The notes: generated from the letters alone by a model not told the origin. A stretch of 64,000 bases of DNA from Siphonodentalium dalli (GCA_032622095.1 CP136063.1:118190723-118254722), one strand, 5' to 3'; positions 1 to 15,100 are shown, counted from the first letter of the stretch. Numbers and translations: made by a program.

Positions 1-107
1 CTCCCAAATGAGAGAGGACTTGGGCTGTGTTCCTTTGTCATGGTGGAGTTCCTGCTCCGGCGGCAAAACACCTTTGTTGAGATGAGTAGAAAAGGGAAAC
101 AGCAGAA
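1..107 (+). CDS. RNF213: RNF213-like, partial exon at window edge
   Basis: This exon is open from base 1 in frame 1 and encodes LPNERGLGLCSFVMVEFLL followed by a basic tail. It ends in GAA before the donor GTGAGT at 108, leaving two bases (AA) of a Lys codon that the next exon completes. Its true 5' end is outside the window. Confidence 0.85.
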
Positions 108-3100
108 GTGAGTATTCAAACATTGATTGTCTATCAAGTATGCAATTAAATTGTGTGGAAGTTACTATATTAAGTCAAGATAAGCACTACAATTTATATT
201 TTAACTTCATCATGGTTCATGTTTTCAAGTGTGTCAAAACCTTTTTGACAGTTCTAGGGGGGCCTCGGTGGCTCAGTCGGTAAGGAGTACAACTCCAAGC
301 CATATCGCCCTCCAGTGTTCAAATCCAATTGTTTCCATTGTGGACTTTGTAACTCGAAATTGTTATCTGGTGGAGTTGTCAGTTACTCGCCGTTTTTTTG
401 CCACGACGAGTTTATCAGCCATTAAAATCACTGTTTGATTAGCCATAAGTTTGCGGATTTCCTCCACCACCAAAGCTGGCAATGTTGTGATATGGCCTTA
501 TTTGCTGAAAGCGACATTAAACCCCAATCAATTAATTGACAGTTCTAAGTGTTCTAAGAATCCCCTTGTATGCCACCCAGGGATGCAAGATATAAACATA
601 ATATCAATACAATTTGATAAATGCGGGTACTACACAACACATACCCGCAGCTGGTACACATTATGATGAATAAAGCGACATACCCGCACCATTTCGGATC
701 GTTTTTTCTGAACATACCCACAAATACACATCCGGCTTCCTGTGTTATAAATCATATACCGACGCTGTTTGTGCTTTAATTCATGGACACATCACGTTAC
801 TAGTAGCATTGTATACAACATACCCGCTACAACTACCCGCACTAAACTACAGTGACTGGGCAGCAACAATTTACCCGCATAGACTATCGGGAATCGCGAG
901 GCACCACATACCCGCAACATACACGCACTCAACTCTTGAGACCTCTTCTGTGTCCATAAACACCCGACATCTACCCTTTGACCAATCAAATTCACACTCA
1001 ATCAACCTAGAGTATAAAAGGACAGGCAAAATCCACATCTATCCACGCCATCCTGGTCCTGAAGAAGATACACTTGTATCGAAAGCGCTAGACCATTTTT
1101 AGGATATTCAAGTGATTGAGATTACCTCCCTGGAGGATCATCCTCGCTTTTTTGAATTTATTAACTCATTACTCAATCACATTAAATATGGCCACGAGCA
1201 TTTCTCTCACCAGTGTCACACCCGTTGACATCAATTTTCCCACACCCAACGTGTCCCTCACTATAGTAATTCATGATGACAACTTACAATGGGGAACTAA
1301 ATGCACACGCACAAATCTGGAACACTAAACCTCAGCACAGCACCTCAGCGCGCAAATAAAGAGAGAGATAGCGCGGATCTTCACTCTCCGCGCACCCTAC
1401 CACCAGTAGGCACTAACAAGAAGGACTTTAATTAGTCGCCTCCAAGTTCTAAGTGTTAATTGATATAGATGTTATAAAAGCTCTACAGAGTAAACTTGAC
1501 AGTATAGGCAGACTGTTGTTATAATAATTTCTCTATTTTGCCCCAGCTACTATATGTCAGTGATATTTTATTTGGGTGATTTTGCACAAATATATCCACA
1601 CAAAATCTATCAACAAACTTTCTATGGACATATGTTCAGGAAATATTGGCCACAGACAACTGAAATTAAACCCAGCGCTAGTTGGTGTGGAAATTGAATG
1701 CTTCCTTGGCATGTGCAATCAAAATAAATTATAACATGGCATGCACATGCTTATAAAAAAAAAAATTGCATGAGAAATGGGAAATTTACTTTGCATTGTC
1801 TAAACTGCTAATTATGCAGCATCTAGTTTCCCATTCCCTCTTGTAATGACAGCTTACAATCAAATTACATGGAGATAATTTTAGAATACAGAATTACATG
1901 GAGTGTGAGCATATAACAAAGCCCAAAAATTAACGAAGTATGGAAATGACATTCCTTCTAACCGAGGCTAGAGGTAGCTATTCTACAGTCTCCAGGCGAT
2001 ATTCGATCTTACCGAGGCTAGAGGTAGCTATTCTACAGTCTCCAGGTGACATTCGATCTTACCGAGGCTAGAGGTAACTATTCTACAGTCTCCAGGTGAT
2101 ATTCGATCTTACTGAGGCTAGAGGTAGCTATTCTACAGTCTCCAGGTGATATTCGATCTTACCGAGGCTAGAGGTAGCTATTCTACAGTCTCCAGGTGAC
2201 ATTCGATCTTACCGAGGCTAGAGGTAGCTATTCTACAGTCTCCAGGTGACATTCGATCTTACCGAGGCTAGAGGTAACTATTCTACAGTCTCCAGGCGAT
2301 ATTCGATCTTACCGAGGCTAGCGGTCGCTATTCTACAGTCTCCAGGTGACATTCGATCTTACCGAGGCTAGAGGTAACTATTCTACAGTCTCCAGATGAG
2401 ATTCAATCTTACCGAGGCTAGAGGTAGCTATTCTACAGTCTCCAGGTGACATTCGATCTTACCGAGGCTAGAGGTAGCTATTCTGTAGTCTCCTGATAAC
2501 ATTCGATCTTACAGAGGCTAGAGGTAGCTATTCTACAGTCTCCAGGCGATATTCGATCTTACCGAGGCTAGAGGTAGCTATTCTACAGTCTCCAGGCGAT
2601 ATTCGATCTTACCGAGGCTAGAGGTAGCTATTCTACAGTCTCCAGGTGACATTCGATCTTACCGAGGCTAGAGGTAGCTATTCTACAGTCTCCAGGCGAC
2701 ATTCGATCTTACCGAGGCTAGAGGTAGCTATTCTACAGTCTCCAGGCGATATTCGATCTTACCGAGGCTAGAGGTAGCTATTCTACAGTCTCCAGGCGAT
2801 ATTCGATCTTACCGAGGCTAGAGGTAGCTATTCTACAGTCTCCAGGCGATATTCGATCTTACCGAGGCTAGAGGTAGCTATTCTACAGTCTCCAGGCGAT
2901 ATTCGATCTTACCGAGGCTAGAGGTAACTATTCTACAGTCTCCAGGCGATATTCGATCTTACCGAGGCTAGAGGTAGCTATTCTACAGTCTCCAGATGAG
3001 AATCGATCTTACCGATGCTAGAGGTAACTATTCTATAGTCTCCAGTCTAGTTATAACTAGACCAAAATTTCCTTACAGTCAACTCTCAGTCTAGAGACAC

Positions 3101-6100
3101 AGGTACTTACATTCATTTCCCGAGATGGACGGGGAATTCCCCACTGGCGACAGCTCATTAATGTTCATGTTTCTATATAAAGCACGTCAACGCTGGAATG
3201 TTTGCAGTGGGTCAAAGGTCAGTGATGGTGCTATGACACTGGAGAGTGTGGTTTACTGTTTTGATTGATGTGCGACAATTCCTACATGCATGAATAACAA
3301 TTGCTGTCGCTTCAATCCCCATAAAGCAAATTCGGCCTGAAAGGAATCGCCATATACGCATCTTTTCTTGTTATAAATAAACTCTGTATAATGTGTTCCT
3401 GTTCTTGTTTCAGCGATTCAATACTTATTTTTTGCAATGCATTCTTAATGGCAATATTGATCATTTAGTTTTGCCAAAATCAGCCACTGTTTTCACAAAG
3501 CCTCGCTTTCATCATCATTTCCACCTTCCGTAATACTTACTTTTAGAAATATTGGGTGGGGCTTGTATGAATAATTATTATTGAGTGCAGAATGTGAATA
3601 GTTAATGGTTTTGCAGGAAGCTATTGATTGGTAGAGTAAAGCACTTTTTGATGCACATTGTTTGGATTTCTCCCGTTTATTTATTGCTTGAGAGTCTCAA
3701 GACCGTAAGTTGAAAGTAATGAAAATTAGGTCTAGTTTTAATAAGACTGTATAGTTTCCAAACATCATTGTAAGTTAAATGCATACGAGACCATGTTTCT
3801 CTATGGTCATATCAATCAACCATATATATAGTGAAGCAAACAGCTTATATTTTATTCTTAATATCATTCTCAACTCTTGTAGAACTGGAGGGAACATTCG
3901 GTTGAAGGATCTCCTTCCCATCCACTTGATTTCCTACAACATCCAGATGGACATCGAGCCACTGATCCTAGCCTGCTGTGATTACACCTATGTCAGAGGG
4001 AACTCTCGACAAGTCACGTACAATTATGCCGGATTCGAGAAGCATTTCTTTGACCGATTTGTTTATGGAAAACCTCTCGTTATCATAGATGAGGTCAGTG
4101 CACATCGCATTATAATTGGCTGCAAAATTGCTATATATTTCTGATAGAATGCTACTGCCCTCTATTCACATGTTAAAGTGATGTGAAACACTGTGGTAGG
4201 GTGATCAAATAGAAATGGAGAATATTCTTGCTCAAAGTAGTTATTTTTACAAATATTATATCCAACACACATCATCATTCTTATATATTAATTAATTGCA
4301 GTGATTCTCAAAGGTGAAATCGTTTTTGCTAGTTTATCGCAGATAGTTGCAAATCGAGAAGTAAATATTTACAATCGAGGGTAGTTCAGACGCTGATTTC
4401 TATGGAGTGGTACGGTCGATTTGCTTGAAAATTTTGGCGATGTTACTAAAATGCTACATTCCTCCAGTTGACTTAGCGCTTGAATGTTAACTTATCAGTT
4501 TCACAAGTCCATAAAATGACTTTAATATTATTTTCTATATATAGCAACAGATTTTCATCAGGAAAAATTGCGAAAGCATGACCGATCTGAAGCCACATTG
4601 TATAACTTGTTACATGCTTGTATATTATCAGACTTGGAATTGATGATAAAATTATGCCGCGTCCCAAGTTATTCTGGGTATTATAAGATCTGTCCATTTT
4701 AGTTTTACTAGCGAACCAAGTCTCAAAATTATTACTGTATTTATAACGGTAATTTAGATATTTATAACCATATATGTGAATATCTCATTTGCACAGTCAT
4801 AAGTATATACACTTCACTCTCTATAATATTTTGTTATTAGTCTACAAAGACTAGTGTAATTAAATAGGATACATACATTAAGTTAGAACTGAACATTGAG
4901 TGTAGGAACTTCATCAGGACTCCATATGACATGTCAATCTCACTATAAAGCTCCCAATATTCAATGATATTTTCATCTCAAATTCAGTTTCAGGTCTGTA
5001 ATTTTCACTTAATAAAATTATAGTTAAATATAATTTCCTTGTATAATTCACAGTATAACCAAATTGGTGCTGATCACAAACTGAAATGAACATTGCTTTG
5101 TGATTTATGTTTAGGTGGGAACCAACGTTCCCATTCAGTGCAATCACATTTACTAAATGGATTCTCCCACCCAGTTATGAAAGTATACATTGGAATAGTC
5201 TATTATTCATTTGGAGGGGTTTTCAGTATACATAAGCAGATGACGGTCAGAAAATCAGATAACACAAGGGCCGAATGATTCATATTCATAGGTGGGAAAT
5301 GTTCAGATAATAAGTTCAATAAACGACCATAGTATTTAGTACTGAAACGGTTAATTCTTATATATTTCCAATGTTTGTACAGCTATCATCATTATTCTGT
5401 TTGTATCCTTTAACAGATACCAACAATGGTGTACAGATCTGAGTCTTCTTCAGTTGAAATTTTCAATGTTCTGAGAGAAAAGATACCACAGGTTTGGACA
5501 ATGAATATTACATCACAATAAGGCTGGTTTATAATGACCACAGGGGATACATAGCGTATCACTTGATTGAACTGATGATGTGAAATAATTCATGAGAGGC
5601 AGGGACATTGTACAAACACAAGTTTTACAAATTAGTCCCTGCCTCGTATGATTTATTTCATGTCGCCAGTTCAATCAAGTGATTATTCTGTTTATTATAT
5701 TAACATACCTACATAATACCCATGATGCATTAATTTTGATAGCATGTATGAATATATATCGCGCTAGTTAATTGTAGCCAACCAGATTGCTTGTTACAAC
5801 TGGATGTGGGGACAATAAGATAAACCCCACTCTCAATGATGAATATCACCAACACTATACTATTGGATTGAGTGCATTCATCCCTGGGCCCTTGATAAAT
5901 CAGATGTGGGTTATCAGATCTCAACACAGTTTGGTCTCGAAGAGAATGGGGGGGGGTATAGTGGATTGACCTCTTCGGCCCATTAGGATATTTATCCCTC
6001 CATTTTTCCGTCCATCCTTCCATCTGGGCAGATATCTCAAACACTGGTTGTTGAATCTGAATGAATTCTGGTTTGGATATTTACTGCTATTCAATGCAGT

Positions 6101-9100
6101 GTTTAATTCAGTTCTTCATATTTGTTTATCTGGAAATGTTAGTTTTTTTGTATGTCCGAGCAGATATCTCCACCAACAGTTGACTAATCTCAATGAGATT
6201 TGGTATGGATGTTTACTACTATGAGGGCAATCAATTGAGTGTTCAATTGTTTTTTCTTGTTTTCCATTCCAGAGTTATTCATCTTTGTTTATTTGGAAGT
6301 GTTTCTTGTCCGTATATTCACTATTGGTTGACAGATATCAATGAAATTTTTTATTAATGTTTACTACTATGATGGCAATCAATTGAGTGTTCAATCGTTT
6401 TGTACGTGTTTTCCATTCTAGAGTTATTTATCTCTGTTTATATGAAAATGTTGGGTTTTTCCCCATCCGAGCAGATATCTCAACCATACTTTATCGGTTT
6501 GAATTTGCCACCATGGGGGTATTCCAGCACCACCGGTGCAACCTCTTGTTGCCTCTATGAAAGGATTTAAAGAGGGTGGATGATGCTTCTCATATTTCAG
6601 AAAGTGGGCAATATGCATAATGAACATAATTACACAAGTTACCATAAAATTTACATAACACCATTTACCATAAAATTTAGTAGGCTTTGAGGATTGAGCC
6701 ATTGACAAATCAGTTCTCTTGTTCTCTTCACACACGGGTTTTATCCATTTCATTTGTCGGAAATCAGTCTTTAAATTTAACCTCTTGGCTGATATATGTC
6801 CTGAGTGCTGACGTAAAATGTCATGCGTTGTGCTATTGAGTACAGACCTACTTCAGTACACTAGCAGTTGGCCATCATTACTTGCGCCAGTCTATACTGG
6901 GCTCAATTTATGTTTTCGGCCTGTCCGGATCTCTGTTTATCTGTCCTTCCGCGAATATGTTACACCATGTCGGAAGTAAAGAATGCACATATGAAATGGG
7001 TACACCAATTGTAATTTAAATCCACATATATACTTAATTTGCATTGTTATCTGGTTTTATTTTGGTAATAAATCATTCATAAAAGAATAATATTGAAAGA
7101 TTGCTTTCTGGAAACCAATAAAGATGCCATGACATCACAATGCACCAAGGACGTTGCAATACATGGGCGCGCAAAACACCAGACATATATAGCATCATCG
7201 GCAACCAATTGTCTTCACACCCGTCATATGAGCGATATCTATATTGTTCCACAAATATGTCAAATAACTCGTATTACTAAGACCATCATTAGTATAACAG
7301 ATCAACTGGAGAAACAGAGATATTCTGTCGTACATTCAAATATTTCAGCGATGGATGAACTGAAATTTAATTTCTAGATTTTCAATCGATCTCTCAAAAG
7401 AGGGCCCAGCACTCATGGTTCAAACTGTTGTTGGCAAGACACCACAAAACAAGCCAAATGTGTGATGGACGCAAGTATAGGCAGCTCCAATGAGTGCATT
7501 CTAGTACATAACTGGAACTCAGAGATTTGTTCATCGGAACCATTGTATCTCATGAACCGTGTATGATGTTCCAGGATTGTGAATGATAGTTTTTCAACAG
7601 GGTCAGTTTTAGGGTTTTCTTGATATTCCCATTATATTTTCTTGATATTCCCATTATATTTTCTTGACATTCCCATTATATTTTCTTGACATTCCCATTA
7701 TATTTTCTTGACATTCCCATTATATTTTCTTGATATTCCCATTATATTTTTCCACTGGAAAAGACCATAAAGTCAACAGTCCAGTGCACAACTCAAGACA
7801 TCATTCAGCATGGAAGAGGTTATAGGAATGGATAATTTTATTTACAACCAGCTTCGCGCACATTTTAGACCGAGCCTTTATTCAGCATCTGCCCCTTTGT
7901 GTGAAAATTTTGATAATTTAAACATTTTGATTATAAAACAAATTTAATTAACCTTTTTTTTAAGTATATATGGTTTTTTTTTTTTTTTATTTAGGATGAA
8001 CTCCTTTCCTTGCTCAATAATTTAATACAAATTTGTAAAAACAGATACCGTTATATCCTCCTCCAGATTACCTCAAGTCATCACACAAATTTAGTTCAAA
8101 TCAGTCCAGGAGTCAGGGAAAAAACACAGACAGACAGACATACCTTCTCCTAAGCTTTTCCTAAATATACACACAAATAGTACAATAGCATTACTGGGAC
8201 ATCTTTCTGTCTCTCCTTGTAATACGTATCACTATATAAATTAATTATGAGACCACAAATAAACACATTATCAGACAATGGCCTTCTCATAAATCAAGCT
8301 TATTCTTTTATTATTTTCAGGAAAATCTAACACAGTCTCAGAGAAAACAGATTTCTGTAGATTTAAAAAATCTGCCAGAAATTTGTGAGAGCATCTTCAA
8401 TCTGGATATAGCAATCAACTTCATGCGCTCTCTGGGCAATAAAGATAAAGAAGAGTCAATTGTCAACTTCATGCAGAAGACTTTGAAGATGCAATCATCA
8501 CTGAAGGCAGCAGATCCTATCCATAGCAGAAAGGTATTTTCTTTTTAATTGTGATAATTAAGGAGAAATTCTATGTGGTGCTTTCAGTCTCATGATTCTA
8601 AGTTAATTTTTGTTCCTGTAGACCAGAAATCTTATCTTAAAGTCATCACTACTAACTTAGTCAGACTTATTGGTGTTAACCCTTTAAGTGCCAGGTCCGA
8701 TTTTTGTATCAACCCATATACCCTGTGCCAATGCATTCTCTTATATAGGTCGCCTCGCATATATAAGAGAATGCATTGGCCTAACAATTTTTTTTTTTTA
8801 CAATTTTAATAATTTATTCTTATATTCTTTAACAGACTTATTTTGTAGGTTTAGGGCCGATGAGATCGGCACCTGACACTCAAAATTCACTGCTGACTAT
8901 GAGTCATCTCATACTTGTACTTGAATGTGTGTTGGCAGTGAACGTGTTAATTGGTTTAATATATATTCAGGGTTCCATACCTCAAGTTAAAACAATGACA
9001 TACAAAATGTTATTTAACCCTTTGAGTGCCAGGGGCCGATCTTATCGGCCCTAAACCTACAAAATAAGTCTGTTAAAGAATATAAGAATAAATTATTAAA

Positions 9101-12100
9101 ATTGTAAAAAATTGTAAAAAAAAAAAATGTTAAGCCAATGCATTCTCTTATATATGCGAGGCGACCTATGGTCGACTCGCATATATGCGAGAATGCATTG
9201 GCACAGGGTATATGGGTTGATACAAAAATCGACCTGGCACTCAAAGGGTTAACATTACTATTATCTTTTTTCTACTGAAAAAAAAAATAAAAAATTTAGC
9301 AGATATCTTACACTTATTCAAAACGAACACCATAATTATTATTCAAAATGAACACCATAATTATTGCATCTCTTTAAAACACTGAAACTCAAGGGAAAAA
9401 AATTATGATTTGGACATGAGAACAATAACTTTTAAAGGACTCACGTTTCCAATAGAATGTATTTTATGTGTGACTTGTGTCTTCAGGTTAAACAAGTATG
9501 TAAGCTGAAACATGCTGTGTCGCTATGGTTACTGCTCAACCATGAAAAGACTAAACAACTGGAAGCACATAGGAAGGTGAGCTTACAGCTACACTCTAAC
9601 TTTTGCATAATTTTATAGAAATGAATAGATTTATTCTACCCATAAAGGTCCATAGTGGGTAAAGGTTTACATAGTGATATAACAAACATATAGCATAAAG
9701 TTTTAACATTTAGTCAAGGAACAATGATGTTAGGTTAGCATGAGCATGACTGATGATGTTAGGTTAGCACGAGCATGACTGATCAATCATCATAGGTCGG
9801 ATGTGAATGATCTTTGGTATAGATAAATAATAAATTACCCATAATTCTGCTGTGGTTAAGGAGTCGATTATTTAGGGCATTACTGTATTTGAGAACCTCA
9901 TTGGGATGAATGTTATCAAAATGCAACCAGTTTTGTCCAGTCGTGGATTCTAGAATTAAATGGCACTTCTTCAAATCTCTTTATCTTATTTATCACAGAC
10001 CAGCTAGATTATTACATATTTTGCATTAAGCCTTTGCCAAGAAGTACGACATGTCTTTTTACAGTTGGCAGGTGGAACGACTTGTCGGTTTACAGTTGGT
10101 GGCTTGAACGACATGTCATTTACAGTAGCTCTATGGTAATATCATGTTACCAACTTTAAATACCGTATATAGGTAACCACATAAATTGTCTCCTAAAGGC
10201 AATTTAAAGGCACCTCGCAGAAATTAAGACAAGAGCACAATTAGGACTATTGGTAGGGAGAGTATGTTTGCTTAAAGGCTATCACATTGGATAACGGGTG
10301 TAGATCTACATATATGGCAATTCTGAGACTATCGTCAGTTGGAATATGACTGCTCTGAAGTGATACATTTTATTATATTCATTGATTCGTGCTTGATATA
10401 TTGTATGTATTATTGTCACCTGCCAAAGGGTTAAACTAACTCAAAACAATTAAAACACCTTAACAAAAAGCCACATTTGTGTGAAATATACATTGCAGTG
10501 CACTTTTTCCGCCAAGGAGAAGCCCTTCAACTGAACTATATGGATTATTATCCTCGGCCTTGTGTTATCAGGAGGGTTAAAATTTATTGTCCGTTTATTG
10601 CCTACTCCGGTCAATCAGCGATCGGATTAGCCCACGCATGAATGCGTCCCGTGCAAATCCCGCGCTGTAACAATTCATCTAGCCAGTTTTATTTCTCTCC
10701 TTGGACCTATCAGACGTGGTTTTAACTAAAGGATTTATTTCTCTATTGCGAGTTTATCAACTCAATATTTATTGTTGATAACAAACTTGCAATTTATCCG
10801 TTGCTTACCCGGTCGTTTAATTTTTTTAAGTACGCGCAGAAACTCTTCGTTTCATAGTATGCGCAACGCAATTTATAAAATATTCCGTGTTTTTATCGAC
10901 ACATTTTATCTCGAAAATTTTGGGATTGGAATCGACAAAATCTCGTTGAGAACTTCGCCATTGATGGCCATTTTGACAATGACTACAGACGCACATCGTT
11001 TACTTGTAGCAAACCTATATTGCATTATTGTTCAACATATACGGTGGCATGAATCGTCCAATTTCGGAGTCCACGTGGTACGGTATGCGAAGTCTCCTAA
11101 TTTCGTGCTAACTCTATTTCATGAAGCCGACTTCTCGCTACGTTCATTTCATGTACACTACCTCATCGTATATGCAACAGCTCTGTTAGTGCGCAGAAAG
11201 TTGGCCAGGACAGAAATGTCTCCTTTGGCGATAATTTACATGTATTCATAAACAAGATAGAACTTGTAATACAATGAAATTTCTTTTGCCTCAACTAATT
11301 GTAAGTTGAAGTTGAGCGACTGGAACTTAAACGACATTTGGATAATGATTATCACAGAACATCATTGTGCATATACAACATGTCGTTATAATTAATTGTG
11401 CTTACCGATTAATATTTGCAAATCTTAGCTAGCCCGAATGCATTACTATTAACATGAGGGCTCGTATTTGGATACTTGGAACGTCACGAACGTTACATCG
11501 ACTTCAGGATATTTATTTGAAATTTTGACCCTGTTCTTGGGATTCCATTTTCTTTCCCTCATTGTATCATCGGAACAATCGTTAGAAACAATGAGATTAT
11601 GTTTGTTATAACATATAGTATTATATGGCCTGTGTTCAAATAATGCTGTGTCTCTTGAATAGTCTCGTTCTTTACATGCCTCTCCAGTATTACTGACAGT
11701 GTCCGGTTGCTATGAATCCTGCAACTGGTTTGATTGGGGACTAGGATTATCTGACACAAGATTGGGCACCAAGGATTTTCATTTCAAGTTCCAGGGCTCA
11801 AAATACATTTAATTTTATGAGAATCAAATGCTGAATCATGTTAGTCATAAAGCACTGCAAATTGTAAAGTTTTGTGAGAATCATTACGGGAATCGATTCG
11901 GTGATTCTCGTTGAATCTTGAAGAATGAGTTCCCATTGTCGAATGGCGATCTCCATCAATTCATACCGGTACTCTGTCGTTATTTCGGCAACAATTGTGT
12001 CTGTTTCTTTGCAATCACTCAATGTATTTCGCTGAATGGGCTTCCCTGTTCCATGACTACACAGATATGCAACGTGCAGTAGCCTGAACCTTCAGCTATA

Positions 12101-15100
12101 GTTTGCTTAAATATCCAAGGATACTTCCGTCCGTGGTCAGAACTATTTGGAGATATTTTGGATGAGAGCCTTTGGCTGGCCTACTTGTGGCAAGTCACCA
12201 TATCCGTGTGACCTTGCATGGTCGCAGTGTTGAAATGATTCAATGTTTATACTTTTGATGATTTTGATGTTTCACATTTCCATGTGTTCACTGTAACAAA
12301 TAGACAACATCTGAACTGTTATCCTCAGACATTAGTGTTTGTCGATACATTCAAATTAAGAATTAACATGATACAAAATGGTGAGCTTAAAAACATTTAT
12401 GGCCAGCCATAATTGCTCCATACTAGTACAAGGGTGTCAGTGCCTCAAAGGCTCAATGACATACGAACTGACTATATCAATATGGCGTGCGTCAATTTTC
12501 ACTGATACCGACATACTTCTGCGCTTTCAATCTGTGAATAGTCAAGGTGAACTACTATGCATTTATATTGTCATGTGCCCCCGATGCACTGCCAATAGCC
12601 TTTCCAACAGAGTCCATCACTTGGCTCTCTACCTTCTATTTCCACATATAGAAAAGATCAAATGTCAAATAGCCTTCACTCGCGTATTAAGCACAGTTAC
12701 AGGAAATGCATTTATATTGCGCAGGGCCGCTGCCACTAAAATTTCCATCAGAGACCAACACATGGCTCTTTTCATTCTGTTGCTTCATATCCAATTGATT
12801 ATCGGGCAAATAACAGAAAGGACAGCATTTGTATTGTCACACATATAAAGTGCAGTTACATGAACAGCGTTTATATTTATATTGCGCACGACCACTGCAG
12901 GCCTGCGTATTGGAGGCGAACGACGGTTCGGTTCACCTGGAGGTTGTGAAATCTAGGTCGCGTCAAAGTTGTATGTGGCTCTCATGATACTGAATATAAC
13001 AGTTTGTGTAACCTATGGGTACCTAAGCACAACCAGACAACCGACAAATACGTTACGGTTTCAGATTTATTTTGCATTCGGCAGGCCTGCCAGTGCCAAT
13101 TTCAAAGAGTCCAAAACATGGCTCTTCTCCTTCTATTACTACATATCCATATGATTATCTGGTAAATAGAAAACCTAAATGAATAACACAAATGAAAGCA
13201 TTTGTATCATCATACATATAAAGCGCCGTTCCGCAAGAAGCCTTTATATTGTGCATGACCACTGCCCAGTACCAGTGACTGGCGGGGTGCTACCATCGTT
13301 GATTCGGAAAACAAATCTTCAAGGGCGAATGCCACCACTCCTGAGCCTTAGGGTGGGGAAGACTCATCATGTGCCGCTAACAGCGCACCAGCCAACCAGA
13401 CTTCAGTTCTTCCCAGATGTAAACGCGGCTCGAGCTCTCATTTGCTCTCGCAATTCAGAAGACGGATGTACTTGCGCCTGTATAATCATCAGGTGTGTTT
13501 TTCTCAAATTAAATGTCATTGTGGGATAGACCTCAAAACATGCATGTTCCATGGCACTTTCACATTCCCATAATTTAACTGCGATGGGAACGGTTTTAAA
13601 TATACCTTCCAATAGTTTAATATTGAATCAACGATTACTGTGACCATGCACTTTTTGTCAAGAGGGAACAGTGCACAGTTTAATATTCGTGAATTAGAAA
13701 ATTACAATTGCATATGGCTGCGAGAACAATTGCTCACGTCTCCTGGGAAGGACTGAGACTTCTGACTCTTCTCCACGGTCCGTGGCCCACTCCATTACGA
13801 GAGTGGGTCTTGTCCCCCTGGAATCATACTCCCTCGGGATATTCCAGGCCTGCTCCACCTTCTGTGGACTTTCCGTAAGTGTTTAAACCGTTCTCCTCAC
13901 CGTAAGCAAGGACACCGCTATCTCATCATCCTCTTCGCCGAGAAAAGACACTATCTTACCTGCGATTTAATTTCTAGCAGGTAAGATCACGTGGCCATAG
14001 TAAATAACGGAATTTACCTTATTAACCTTGTTTTGCAATAACTAACAAATGTTTTGTATATTATGCTTGCTAACAACTAAAAGAATGTCTTGTCTTGCTT
14101 ATAGTCGAACGAGATTCGACTTTGATGGCCACACACCGTGCGGGTTGCTCATGAATATACGCGATATTGTCATAGTTGGTTGAGGGCCCATTGGTCCATG
14201 GTTAAACATTTTGAGCAAACGTACCAGTCTTAACTCGGGCAGGAACCATTCGGTCCCCCCTGGTTGTGCTGCAAGCCCCGTCTTCTGCAGACCATTGGAG
14301 GCAGGGTGCCGTCCTCCGGAGATTCGGGCAACCAATCCTCCAGGACACAAGCACCCGCTCCTTTGGCGACTGTTCTGGGTGGGGAAGCCTCGTTGTCCCA
14401 TGCCGCACAAAGCGCACCAGCCAACTGGCCTTCTGACGCTTCCCCACAGCGCCGTGGCCCACTCCATTACGAGGGTCGGTCTTGTCCCCCTGGAAACGTC
14501 ATCCCAAGTGATACGTCCAGGCCTGCTCCTCTGCCGTCAGGGGATCCTAGTGGTATGTCATCGACGTTTATGTCAGCGTGTGAGGACCACCTGCATTTGG
14601 GAGATTCGGTGGGGGGGGCTTTCCCTGGTCAAATGGATCCTTTCAATTTCCCTTTTTTCCGCCATTCTGGCCTTGGGGTGGGAAATAACACCTTAAAATC
14701 TAACTGTGAGCGCAATTGTTCCTCGTTCGAGCCATTCCCAGTGTGGGCTTCCCTCTAGTACCTTACCTCAACCTGATGCAGGCTGTTCTGTTGCTGGCGT
14801 CGATCCTGACATGCTTTCTATAATTCTCCTGGCGTCTGATGGCTTTGACGACGATGAGCAAGGATCTCGGGCCGACCGTGGTTCCCACTGTCGGTCAAGG
14901 ATTCTGTCGTTCCTAGGGAACTCGCTTTGCGTATGGAAACGACAAATCTTGTTACAATGAATTACACAACTGTACCAGTCCTCGGGCTGTACCAGTTCGC
15001 GCCCCCTGGTCCTGCATCAGCAGACCGTGGCAGGCAGAGTGCCATTCTCTGAGATTCGGGCAACCAATCCTCCGGGACAATAGCACCCGAGCCTTCGGAG

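Noticed and set aside
257-330. Possible true tRNA gene
   Set aside because: A and B boxes are present, but the acceptor and anticodon stems do not close, and perfect target-site duplications flank a longer SINE body.
1957-3049. Possible CRISPR-like array
   Set aside because: The 50-bp units are contiguous with no unique spacers, in a eukaryotic intron; a minisatellite.
5787-7377. Open frames 5787-5969, 6424-6753 and 7093-7377 as RNF213 exons
   Set aside because: No similarity to the family, and exons 5417-5491 and 8321-8533 already join in phase without them.
10772-11251. 159-codon frame in the DIRS interior
   Set aside because: No motif of reverse transcriptase, recombinase or gag; residue composition looks like translated non-coding AT-rich DNA.
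14099-14758. Overlapping long frames on both strands (up to 164 codons)
   Set aside because: A GC-rich segment inside the DIRS element with few stops by composition. Frames on both strands are open together and none has a recognisable domain; kept only as a possible gag remnant.
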